This document shows positions 27,320-38,081 of a DNA stretch of 64,000 nucleotides, one piece after another. The notes under the pieces were generated by a model that worked only from the letters and a program-made list of their open reading frames with translations, made no database searches and was not told the DNA's origin. Position numbers and translations under genes: made by a program. The stretch covers positions 195,280 to 259,279 of the forward strand of contig NZ_QBKZ01000015.1 in NCBI RefSeq assembly GCF_003056725.1, read 5' to 3'. Every line of letters begins with the position of its first letter. Position 1 is the first letter of the stretch. Source of the stretch: Mangrovicoccus ximenensis. Its GTDB lineage: Bacteria > Pseudomonadota > Alphaproteobacteria > Rhodobacterales > Rhodobacteraceae.

Positions 27320-28329
27320 GCGGCGAGGCCCCGCGCGGTGGCCAGCGGCAGGTCGAAGCGGATCGTCCCGCCGAGCGGGACCTCGGGCAGCTCGATGGCG
27401 GCATCGGCCTTGACCGGGCCGAGCGCGCTGTCGATGACATATTCGCGATGCGCCCCGGCAAAGCTCGCCGCGGCGACCCGGCCTTCGTGCGGGCCCTCGC
27501 CCACGGTGACGGCATCCGGGCGCCAGGCGAGGATCGGGCTCTGCGGCACCGCCGCGAGCGGCAGGCGGCCTTTGTCCGAGACGACGGCGGCGCCCTCGGT
27601 GCGGAAGATGTTCTCGAAGCCCATGAATTCGGCGGCAAAGGCGGTTTCGGGGCGGGCATAGAGATCGGCGGGGGTGCCGAGCTGCTCGATCCGTCCCTCG
27701 CGCATCAGCACGATCCGGTCGGCCAGCGCCAGCGCCTCGGCCTGGTCGTGGGTGACGAAAACCATGGTGATGCCGGTCTCCTTCTGCACCCGCTGCAGCT
27801 CGGTGCGCATCTCCAGCCGAAGCCGGGCATCGAGATTGGACAGCGGCTCGTCGAGGAGCAGCACCTTGGGCCGCATCACGAGGCTGCGCGCCAGCGCCAC
27901 GCGCTGCTGCTGGCCGCCCGACATCTCGGCCGGCTTGCGCTTGCCGAAGCCGGTCAGCCCGACGGTGGCCAGCCCCTCTTCGGTGCGGGCGCGGATTTCC
28001 TCCGCGGGCAGCTTCTGCAGGCGCAGGCCGAAGGCGACGTTCTCGTGGGCGCTCAGATGCGGGAAAAGCGCGTAGGACTGGAAGACCAGCCCGATGCCGC
28101 GCTTGTTGGCGGGAACGCGGGTCACGTCGCGGCCGTCGATCTCGATCGTGCCGTCCGAGGGGTCGAGCAGCCCGGCGATGGCGCGCATGGTGGTGGTCTT
28201 GCCGCAGCCCGAAGGCCCGAGCAGCGCGATCAGCTCGCCCTCGCGGATCGACAGGTCGAGCGCGGGCACCGCCACGGTCCTGCCGTAGCCGAGGGTGAGG
28301 CCGGAGAGTTTGACGAAGGCATCAGACAT
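27316..28329 (-). CDS. ABC transporter ATP-binding protein (PotA/FbpC-like)
   Basis: 337 residues. Walker A GPSGCGKTTTM, Q-loop FQSYALFPHLS, signature MSGGQQQRVALARSL, Walker B VLLLDEPLSNLDA and switch VTHDQAEAL are complete, followed by a TOBE-like C-terminal domain. It energises the importer encoded upstream by the two permeases and binding protein. It overlaps the preceding permease gene by eight bases. Confidence 0.93.
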   Translation of the reverse strand: MSDAFVKLSGLTLGYGRTVAVPALDLSIREGELIALLGPSGCGKTTTMRAIAGLLDPSDGTIEIDGRDVTRVPANKRGIGLVFQSYALFPHLSAHENVAFGLRLQKLPAEEIRARTEEGLATVGLTGFGKRKPAEMSGGQQQRVALARSLVMRPKVLLLDEPLSNLDARLRLEMRTELQRVQKETGITMVFVTHDQAEALALADRIVLMREGRIEQLGTPADLYARPETAFAAEFMGFENIFRTEGAAVVSDKGRLPLAAVPQSPILAWRPDAVTVGEGPHEGRVAAASFAGAHREYVIDSALGPVKADAAIELPEVPLGGTIRFDLPLATARGLAA

Positions 28330-29098
28330 AGCGAGAGAATCCCAGAAGGCGTTCGGCGGCGAAGACGATGGCGAGCGACATGAAGGCCAGGAGCGCCGAG
28401 AGCGCGGCGACCGAGGGATCGAAGGTGATCTCCATGTAGGCCAGCATGTCGATGGGCAGCGTGCGCACGCCCGGACCGGAGAGGAAGAGCGAGACCGGCA
28501 CCTGGTTGAAGGAGGTGACGAAGCCGAGGATGAAGGCGGCCAGCACGCCGCCGCGGATGTTCGGCAGCACCACCTTCAGGAAGGCCTGGAGGCGGGTGCA
28601 GCCGAGGAGCACGGCGGCCTCCTCCATGTCGGCGCGCAGGTTGTTCATCGAAGAGCTGACCACCCGCACCGCATAGGGCAGCACCAGCGCGGTATGCGCC
28701 ATGAAGAGCGCCGCGGTGACGGTGACGCCGGTGGGCACCACCATGTAGCGCAGGAGCGCGAGGCCGACGATGATGCCGGGCACGATGATCGGCGCGGCGA
28801 CGACCGTGCGCAGCGTCTCGGCGCCGGGCAGGTCGTAGCGGTTCAGCGCATAGGCGGCCGGCACCCCGAGCAGCAGCGCCGCCAGCGTGCCGAAGACGGC
28901 AAGCGCCATCGACAGCACGAAGGAGGCGCGGAAGCTTTCGACTGTGAAAACCTTGAAATACCAGCCGAGCGTCAGCCCCTGCGGCGGGAAGGCCAGGTAT
29001 TCGGTGTCCGAGGCCCCGGCGAGGATGATGATCAGGAACGGCCCGATCAGGAAGGTGAGGGTCAGGCCCAGGATGGCCCAGGTCGCAAGATGGCGCAT
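28322..29098 (-). CDS. ABC transporter permease (PotC-like)
   Basis: 258 residues, six membrane segments, with the EAA-loop region containing MEEAAVLLGCTRLQAFLKVVLPNI for contact with the ATPase. It resembles PotC/ThiP-half permeases of the polyamine/iron/thiamine importer class. Its start lies 3 bases after the partner permease stop. Confidence 0.9.
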   Translation of the reverse strand: MRHLATWAILGLTLTFLIGPFLIIILAGASDTEYLAFPPQGLTLGWYFKVFTVESFRASFVLSMALAVFGTLAALLLGVPAAYALNRYDLPGAETLRTVVAAPIIVPGIIVGLALLRYMVVPTGVTVTAALFMAHTALVLPYAVRVVSSSMNNLRADMEEAAVLLGCTRLQAFLKVVLPNIRGGVLAAFILGFVTSFNQVPVSLFLSGPGVRTLPIDMLAYMEITFDPSVAALSALLAFMSLAIVFAAERLLGFSRYV

Positions 29099-29101
29099 GG
29101 A

Positions 29102-29926
29102 TCAGCTCCGGGCGGTGGCGATGCGCTTCAGCAGAAGGTTCGCCGAGAAGGACATGACGATCAGGATCATGGCGATGACGCTGGCCGAGACGAAGTCGTT
29201 CGACACGTTGACCCGCTGGTAGAGCAGCGTTTCGAGCATCAGCACCTTCGAACCGCCGAGGATCGCCGGGGTGATGTAGGCGGTGAGCGCGCCGGTGAAG
29301 ACCAGCGTGCCGCCGATCACCAGCCCCTCCTTGGTCAGCGGCAGGATCACCTTGAAGAAGACCTCGATCCAGCTCGCCCCGAGCACGCGGGCGGCGGGGA
29401 TGACGTCGCGCGGGATGTTCTCCATCGCCGAGACCAGGCTGATGATCATCAAGGGCAGGAAGAGCTGCAGCAGCCCGAGGAAGACCGCGGTTTCCGTGAA
29501 GAGGAGCCGCAGCGGCGTGTCCGACAGGCCGAGCCCGGTGATCGCCTCGTTGACGATGCCGGTGCGCCCGAGGATGACGATCCAGGCATAGGTCCGCGCG
29601 ACTGGCGAGATCATCAGCGGCAGCACCACCATGCCGAAGACCTTGCCGCGGGTCTTCGGGCCGAGATTGACGATGCAGAAGGCGGCGGCATAGCCGATCA
29701 CCGCCGCCGTGCCCGCGACCAGCAGGCCGAGCTTCAGCGTGCGCAGGAAGACCGTGCGGTTCAGCGGCTCGGAGAAGAAGTCGATGTAGCCCTGGACCGA
29801 CCAGCCGCCCGCGCTGCCGCGGAAGGCCTCGGACAGCAGGATGCCGACCGGGACGAGAAAGAGGAGCGTCGAGAAGATCGCGGCCGGCAGGGCCAGCGCC
29901 AGCCCTTCGCGCGTGTTGCGGAACAT
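29102..29926 (-). CDS. ABC transporter permease (PotB-like)
   Basis: 274 residues with six membrane segments and a complete EAA loop (AARVLGASWIEVFFKVILPL). It is a partner of the PotC-like permease, together forming the channel. It starts about 106 bases after the binding-protein stop, a spacing that often lets the binding protein be made in excess. Confidence 0.9.
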   Translation of the reverse strand: MFRNTREGLALALPAAIFSTLLFLVPVGILLSEAFRGSAGGWSVQGYIDFFSEPLNRTVFLRTLKLGLLVAGTAAVIGYAAAFCIVNLGPKTRGKVFGMVVLPLMISPVARTYAWIVILGRTGIVNEAITGLGLSDTPLRLLFTETAVFLGLLQLFLPLMIISLVSAMENIPRDVIPAARVLGASWIEVFFKVILPLTKEGLVIGGTLVFTGALTAYITPAILGGSKVLMLETLLYQRVNVSNDFVSASVIAMILIVMSFSANLLLKRIATARS

Positions 29927-30032
29927 AGAGGGGATCCCGTCTGTCTGGAACGGTGGAGGGAGCCATGGGCCCGGGGGAGCGGCCGGAGCCCATGGCGGGG
30001 GGCGCTGGCGGCTGGCAGGCCGCCCGGCCGTG

Positions 30033-31049
30033 TCAGCGGATCACTTCGGCGTTCCACTGCGAGACCCAGGCCTCGCGCTTGTCGAGCACCTCGGCCGCCG
30101 GAAGGATGTTCAGCGCCTCGATCACCTCGGCGCCGTAGGTCAGGTTCTCCGCCGCCTCGTCGCTGAGCACGGCTTCCCTGTTGGCCGGGCTGTCGATCAG
30201 CCTCTCGCCGATCCGGGTCTGCACCTCGGTCGAAAGCCAGTAGTCCATGAACTCGTAGGCGAGGTCCTCGTTGCCGTTGCCCTTGGTCAGGATCATCACG
30301 TTCATGCCGCCGGCCTGGCCTTCCGCGGGCTCGGCCCAGGCGAAGGGCAGGCCCGCATTCTTGAAGCTGGCCCAGGCAAAGCGGCCGACCGGGGCGGCGA
30401 TGACTTCCTGCTGGTTCATCAGCTGCACGAGCTCCGAGGAGCGCGAGAAGAAGGTGACGATATCGTCGGCATGGTCGCCGATCGACGAGATCACCGGGGC
30501 GAAATCATCCTCGTGCCCCTGCGCCTTGCCGAGCATCATCAGCGTCAGCGGGCCCTGCGTCGTGGTCACGTTCGGCAGCGCCACCTGGCCTGCCAGATCG
30601 GCGCCCAGCAGATCGCCCCAGCTGCCGATCTCCACCAGGTCCGGGCGGTAGACGATCGAGCTGGCATAATAGGTGTAGCCCACCGCCATGTTGCCGCCGA
30701 TCGGATCCTTGGCGCTGTCGTAGAGCTTGGCGACATTCGACAGCTTCGCGCTGTCGAGCGGCTGGATCAGCCCCTTGCGCGCCAGGCTCAGCGCGTCCTG
30801 GGTGGAGATCACCGCCATGTCGATCACCGGATCGGCGGCATTGGCCTCGATCTTGGCCATGCGCTCGACGCTGTTGCCGGTCTCCACCACCAGCTCGCAG
30901 CCGCAGATCTCCTCGAACGGATCGTAGAGCGCTTCGCGGTATTCGTCCTGGGCGAAGGAATAGACCGAGATGGTCAGGGTCCGGTCGGCGGCAAGCGCGG
31001 GGCTGGCCATCGTGCCCGCGAGGGCGAGAAGCGGCAGGGCGGTCTTCAT
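30033..31049 (-). CDS. ABC transporter periplasmic substrate-binding protein (PotD-like)
   Basis: 338 residues with a signal peptide (about 1-20, ending SPALA) and the bilobed fold of the spermidine/putrescine, iron or small-molecule binding group (LTISVYSFAQDEYREALYDPF, VTTTQGPLTLMMLG, FMDYWLSTEVQTRIGERL). Head gene of an operon binding protein-permease-permease-ATPase-nucleoside hydrolase. The trailing hydrolase suggests a nucleoside-related ligand as an alternative to polyamine. Confidence 0.9.
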   Translation of the reverse strand: MKTALPLLALAGTMASPALAADRTLTISVYSFAQDEYREALYDPFEEICGCELVVETGNSVERMAKIEANAADPVIDMAVISTQDALSLARKGLIQPLDSAKLSNVAKLYDSAKDPIGGNMAVGYTYYASSIVYRPDLVEIGSWGDLLGADLAGQVALPNVTTTQGPLTLMMLGKAQGHEDDFAPVISSIGDHADDIVTFFSRSSELVQLMNQQEVIAAPVGRFAWASFKNAGLPFAWAEPAEGQAGGMNVMILTKGNGNEDLAYEFMDYWLSTEVQTRIGERLIDSPANREAVLSDEAAENLTYGAEVIEALNILPAAEVLDKREAWVSQWNAEVIR

Positions 31050-31380
31050 GGCAGGGTCTCCGTGTTGGTCGGGGTCTTGGGTCGGTCCAGGGGGCGGGGC
31101 GCGGCAGCCGAAGCGCGCGGCACCAGCCACATCGGCACGGCATGGCCCGCTGCGGGCGGCACCGGCACCGACAGGGCAAGGCCGCGTCCCGCCCGCCGGC
31201 CGAGATGCAGCCCCCAACGAGGCGCGCCGCTGCGGAAAACACGATGCCGCCGAGCCGGTCGGCCCGGCCCTGCGTGCAGGTGCCGGCACTTGCCGCCGGA
31301 AAAGCGTTGGCAATGCCGAGATGGAGAAGCGCAAGGCAATAGCCAAGCCATGTGCATGTCCGGGCCAGAATGCCGGTCAA
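31050..31380 (-). pseudogene. Possible small exported protein with a frameshift
   Basis: A frame starting MTGILARTCTWLGYCLALLH has a signal- or membrane-like segment and coding-like base use for about 55 codons. A second minus-strand frame then continues plausibly to 31046 (ends DRPKTPTNTETLP). Reading both as one gene needs one frame change near 31195. No family is recognised. It could also simply be the leader of the binding-protein operon. Confidence 0.3.
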
Positions 31381-31514
31381 TGCCCTGCCTTCCGGCGGGT
31401 CCCCGCCGTCCGCCCAGCCCTACCCATTTCCGGCTTCCCCTCGCGACAGGCGCCGGTCTATAGAACGTTCGGTTTTAAGTAATTGGGCCCAGTGCCCCTT
31501 GGAGCAAGACACGC

Positions 31515-32657
31515 GTGCCGAAACACCGCTTTCCGCCGGAGGTCCCCGCCGATCACCAGGACCGCCTCGCGGATCCCGACCGTCTTGCCGCCCTGGAGCG
31601 CACCGCCCTGCTCGACACCCTGCCCGAGGAGGCCTTCGACCGTGCCGTGCGGCTGGCGACCGACGTGCTCGGCGTGCCGGTCGGGCTGATGGCGCTGGTC
31701 GATGACCAGCGGCAGTTCTTCAAGGCCCATGTCGGCCTGCCGGAGCCCGTCGCCTGCGCCCGCCAGACGCCGCTGTCGCACAGCTTCTGCCAGTATGTCG
31801 TGACCTGCGACCGGCCGCTCGCCGTCGAGGATGCCCGCGACCATCCGCTGATGCAGGCCAACGGCGCCGTCGCGGACATGTCGGTGGTCGCCTATCTCGG
31901 CGTGCCGATCCACGGTCCCGACGGCCAGGTGCTGGGCTCGTTCTGCGCCATCGACGACAAGCCCCGCGACTGGGAAGACCGCGAGCTGAAGGTGCTGGTC
32001 GATCTCTGCGCCATCATCGAAAGCGAGATCCGGCTCCGCCAGGAGGTCGCGCAGCGCCAGCTGCTGGTCGGCGAGCTGAACCACCGGGTGAAGAACCTGT
32101 TCTCGGTCGTCTCCGGCATGATCGGCATGACCGCGCGCACCGCGGAAAGCCCCGCCGAGATGTCCCAGACCCTGCGCGGCCGGATCAACGCGCTGGCCCG
32201 CGCCCATGACCTGATCCGCCCGGTCGTGACCCAGGAGGCCGAGGGCCGCGCCGATGTCTCGCTGCAGGCGCTGGTGGTGACGCTGCTCGAGCCGCATCTG
32301 ATGCGCAAGGACGACCATGTCACGGTCGACGGCCCGACCCTGTCTCTGGGTGCGGGCGGCGCGACCAACCTGGCGCTGGTGCTGCATGAATTCGCCACCA
32401 ACGCGGCGAAATACGGCGCGCTCTCGGTCTCCGAAGGGCATCTTGCCGTCACCTGGACGCTTGAGGGCGAACGGCTGGTGCTCGACTGGACCGAGACCGG
32501 CAGCCCGCCGATCGAGGCGCCCTCGAGCAGCGGCTTCGGCTCGCGGCTCGTCGACATGACCGTGCGCGGCCATTTCCGCGGCACGATGGAGACCGACTGG
32601 CGCGCGGACGGGCTGCGCCACCGGCTGGCCCTGCCGATGGGCCGCGTCGAGATCTGA
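31515..32657 (+). CDS. GAF-domain HWE-type sensor histidine kinase
   Basis: 380 residues: a GAF sensor domain (about 25-165, with [15 protein letters not shown]) followed by an HWE kinase core. The phosphoacceptor is probably His190 in [13 protein letters not shown]. The N box is [15 protein letters not shown] and the G box [13 protein letters not shown] kinases are typical of alphaproteobacteria and often feed the general stress response or light/redox sensing. No response regulator is adjacent. It starts with GTG. Confidence 0.9.
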   Translation: MPKHRFPPEVPADHQDRLADPDRLAALERTALLDTLPEEAFDRAVRLATDVLGVPVGLMALVDDQRQFFKAHVGLPEPVACARQTPLSHSFCQYVVTCDRPLAVEDARDHPLMQANGAVADMSVVAYLGVPIHGPDGQVLGSFCAIDDKPRDWEDRELKVLVDLCAIIESEIRLRQEVAQRQLLVGELNHRVKNLFSVVSGMIGMTARTAESPAEMSQTLRGRINALARAHDLIRPVVTQEAEGRADVSLQALVVTLLEPHLMRKDDHVTVDGPTLSLGAGGATNLALVLHEFATNAAKYGALSVSEGHLAVTWTLEGERLVLDWTETGSPPIEAPSSSGFGSRLVDMTVRGHFRGTMETDWRADGLRHRLALPMGRVEI

Positions 32658-32667
32658 CCGTTTTCGC

Positions 32668-32692
32668 CGGTTGCCGAAAAGAGAGGCAACCG
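32668..32692 (+). terminator. Hairpin after the HWE kinase gene
   Basis: An 8-bp stem (32668-32675 with 32685-32692) with a 9-base loop, 10 bases after the stop codon. It has no T-run, so a moderate terminator at best. Confidence 0.4.
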
Positions 32693-32862
32693 CCCGGAAA
32701 AGTGCAACACCCCGGTCCGGCCCGCTTGCAATGGGCCGGAATTCCGCCAAGCTGGGTTCCGGACATTTTCGCCGCCCCCGCTTTCCGCCGCATCGGGCAG
32801 GGACGGCCCGGACCCGGTTGCTTTCAGGGTCCCCGTGCAGAGAAAGCGGCGACAGGACGACC

Positions 32863-34223
32863 ATGGCCGACGTCTCGTTTCTCCTGAACGGAGAGCTTGT
32901 GCGCCTCGACGGCATCTCCCCCACGACGACATTGCTGGACTGGCTGCGCGAAAGCCGCGGGCTGACGGGCACCAAGGAGGGCTGCAACGAGGGCGATTGC
33001 GGCGCCTGCACCGTGATGGTGACGGACGGGGACGGGGCGCGCGCGCTCAATGCCTGCATCCTGTTCCTGCCGCAGCTGCATGGCCGCGCGGTACGCACCG
33101 TCGAGGGCATCGCCGGGCCGGAGGGCCAGCTGCATCCGGTGCAGCAGGCGATGGTCGATCTGCACGGCTCGCAATGCGGCTTCTGCACGCCGGGCTTCGT
33201 CGCCTCGATGGCCGTCGCCCACATGGCCGGGGCGACCGATTACGACGACAAGCTGGCGGGCAATCTCTGCCGCTGCACCGGCTATGCGCCGATCATCCGC
33301 GCCGCCGAGGCCGCTGCCGCCGCGCCGGTGCCGGACTGGATGGCGGAAGATCTGGCGGCGCTCGGCACGCCCGGGTCGGACATGCCGGAGACCGTGGAGG
33401 CGCTGGCCGAGTGGTATCTCGCCCATCCCGGCGCGACGCTGATCGCCGGGGCGACGGATGTCGGGCTCTGGGTCACCAAACAGTTCCGGCCGCTGGGCCC
33501 GGTCGCCTTCCTCAACCGCATCCCGGAGCTCGCCGGGATCACCGTCACCGAGGACGCGATCCGCATCGGCGCGATGACCACCGTCACCGACTTCGGCGCC
33601 GCCATCGCAGCGCATCATCCGGGGCTTGCCGAAATGATCCGCCGCTACGGCTCCACCCAGGTGCGCAACGCGGCGACGATCGGCGGCAACATCGCCAACG
33701 GCTCGCCGATCGGCGACAGCCCGCCCGCGCTGATCGCGCTCGGCGCCACGCTGCACCTGCGCCGCGGCACCAAGAAGCGCAACTTGCCCCTGGAATCGTT
33801 TTTTCTCGACTACGGCAAGCAAGACCGCAACCCGGGCGAATTCGTCGAGGCCGTCAGCATCCCGCGCCAGCCCGACCGTCTGAAATGCTACAAGCTGTCG
33901 AAGCGCTTCGACCAGGACATCTCGGCGGTGCTGGGCGCGCTGTCGGTCAGCGTGGAGGACGGCCGCGTCACGGCCGCCCGCATCGCCTTCGGCGGCATGG
34001 CCGGCATCCCGAAGCGCGCATCCGCGGTCGAGGCGGCCCTTGTCGGCCAACCCTGGTCGCTGGAGACCGTCACCGCCGCCGCCGCGAAGATGGCCGAAGA
34101 CTTCACGCCGCTTTCCGACATGCGCGCCAGCGCCGAGTACCGCCTGAAAGCCGCGTCCAACATGCTGATCCGCTATTTCCACGAGGATCAGGGCACCGCG
34201 GCCAATGTGCTGGAGGTGTCCGC

Positions 34224-34227
<4 letters not shown>
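32863..34227 (+). CDS. xdhA: Xanthine dehydrogenase small (FeS/FAD) subunit XdhA
   Basis: 454 residues. The N-terminal plant-type [2Fe-2S] domain shows [12 protein letters not shown], the second cluster domain CGFCTPGF and CRCTGY. The FAD domain contains [14 protein letters not shown] and [19 protein letters not shown]. It carries electrons from the molybdenum subunit to NAD. The start ATG 32863 is preceded by a weak site. Its stop overlaps the xdhB start (ATGA). Confidence 0.95.
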
Positions 34228-36562
<2,335 letters not shown>

Positions 36563-36566
<4 letters not shown>

Positions 36567-36613
36567 GCTTCGACCGCGGGGAGCTGGCAAGCGCCGTGGC
36601 CGCGCATGGCCCG
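36563..36613 (+). pseudogene. xdhC: XdhC start fragment (molybdenum cofactor insertion)
   Basis: 17 codons ([17 protein letters not shown]) matching the N-terminus of XdhC, the chaperone that inserts sulfurated molybdenum cofactor into XdhB. It overlaps xdhB by four bases, as in other xdhABC operons. The rest is replaced after 36613 by unrelated DNA in front of lysC. Confidence 0.65.
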
Positions 36614-36831
36614 CGATGTTCGGCGGGGCTGCCCTCGCCGGGGCGGAGCTCGAGGCCGCCATGGCGCGCTTTCCCTTCCTTCCCGCGCTCTGGGCCGCGC
36701 CGCCTGCGGCATCCGCGCATCCTGCTGCGGCGCAGCACGTTAGTGCCCTTGCGCATGCGGGACCGGCACCGTAAGACCGCCGCCGTGTTACGCCGCCCGG
36801 GGACCTTCCGGGCCGCCCGGAAGGATACGCC

Positions 36832-38070
36832 ATGCCCATCCTCGTGATGAAATTCGGCGGCACCTCTGTTGCCGACCTCGACCGCATCCACAATGCCGCG
36901 GAGAAGGTGCGCCGCGAAGTGGACCGCGGCTATGATGTGATCGTCATCGTGTCGGCGATGTCGGGAAAGACCAACGAGCTGGTGGGCTGGGTCGGCGAGA
37001 CCTCGCCGCTGTTCGACGCGCGCGAATACGACGCCGTCGTCTCCTCGGGCGAGAACGTCACCGCCGGGCTGATGGCGCTGACGCTGCAGGAAATGGACGT
37101 TCCGGCGCGCAGCTGGCAAGGCTGGCAGGTGCCGCTGAAGACCACCTCGGCCCATTCCTCGGCGCGCATCCTCGAGATCCCGCGCGCGAATATCGACCAG
37201 AAATTCGGCGAAGGCATGAAGGTTGCCGTCGTGGCGGGCTTCCAGGGCATCTCGGAAGAGGGCCGGATCACCACGCTGGGCCGCGGCGGCTCGGACACCA
37301 CCGCCGTCGCCTTCGCTGCCGCCTTCGACGCCGAGCGCTGCGACATCTACACCGATGTCGACGGCATCTACACCACCGATCCGCGCATCACCGGCAAGGC
37401 GCGCAAGCTCGAGAAGATCGCCTTCGAGGAAATGCTGGAACTGGCGTCGCTCGGCGCCAAGGTCCTGCAGACCCGCTCGGTCGAGCTTGCCATGCGCTAC
37501 AAGGTGCGCCTGCGCGTCCTGTCATCTTTCGAGGAAACCGACGAGACCAGCGGCACGCTGGTCTGCGACGAGGAGGAAATCATGGAAAGCAAAGTTGTCT
37601 CCGGCGTCGCCTATTCCCGCGACGAAGCCAAGATGACCCTTCTGTCGGTGGCCGACCGCCCCGGCATCGCGGCCGCCATCTTCGGCCCGCTGGCCCAGTC
37701 GGGCATCAACGTGGACATGATCGTGCAGAACGTCTCGGCAGACGGGCGCACCGACATGACCTTCTCCTGCCCGGTCGACCAGGTGCTGCGCGCCGAGCGC
37801 GCGCTGATGGAGGCCAAGGAGCGCGGCGAGTTCAACTTCGCCGAGCTGGTCCAGGACACCGAGACCTGCAAGGTGTCGGTCGTCGGCATCGGCATGCGCT
37901 CGCATGCCGGCGTCGCCGCGAAAATGTTCGAAGCGCTGAAAGCCGAAAACATCAACATCAAGGTCATCTCCACCTCCGAGATCAAGATTTCCGTCCTCAT
38001 CGACCGGAAATATATGGAACTCGCGGTGCAGGCCCTGCATGATGCCTTCGGACTGGACAAAGCAGCCTGA
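36832..38070 (+). CDS. lysC: Aspartate kinase
   Basis: 412 residues. The kinase domain opens with [16 protein letters not shown] and has [16 protein letters not shown]. Two ACT domains follow (about 260-330 and 345-405) for feedback control by lysine/threonine. It catalyses the first step of lysine, threonine and methionine synthesis. The ATG at 36832 follows GGAAGGATACGCC. It is followed 11 bases later by ptsP. Confidence 0.96.
   Translation: MPILVMKFGGTSVADLDRIHNAAEKVRREVDRGYDVIVIVSAMSGKTNELVGWVGETSPLFDAREYDAVVSSGENVTAGLMALTLQEMDVPARSWQGWQVPLKTTSAHSSARILEIPRANIDQKFGEGMKVAVVAGFQGISEEGRITTLGRGGSDTTAVAFAAAFDAERCDIYTDVDGIYTTDPRITGKARKLEKIAFEEMLELASLGAKVLQTRSVELAMRYKVRLRVLSSFEETDETSGTLVCDEEEIMESKVVSGVAYSRDEAKMTLLSVADRPGIAAAIFGPLAQSGINVDMIVQNVSADGRTDMTFSCPVDQVLRAERALMEAKERGEFNFAELVQDTETCKVSVVGIGMRSHAGVAAKMFEALKAENINIKVISTSEIKISVLIDRKYMELAVQALHDAFGLDKAA
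37571..37584 (+). promoter_or_regulatory. Internal ribosome-binding site and ATG inside lysC
   Basis: AGGAGG at 37571-37576 stands 5 bases before an in-frame ATG at 37582 (codon 251, [14 protein letters not shown]), exactly before the regulatory ACT region. In Bacillus and Corynebacterium such an internal start makes a separate beta subunit of aspartate kinase. The same may occur here. Confidence 0.5.
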
Positions 38071-38081
38071 ACCGGAGGCCC

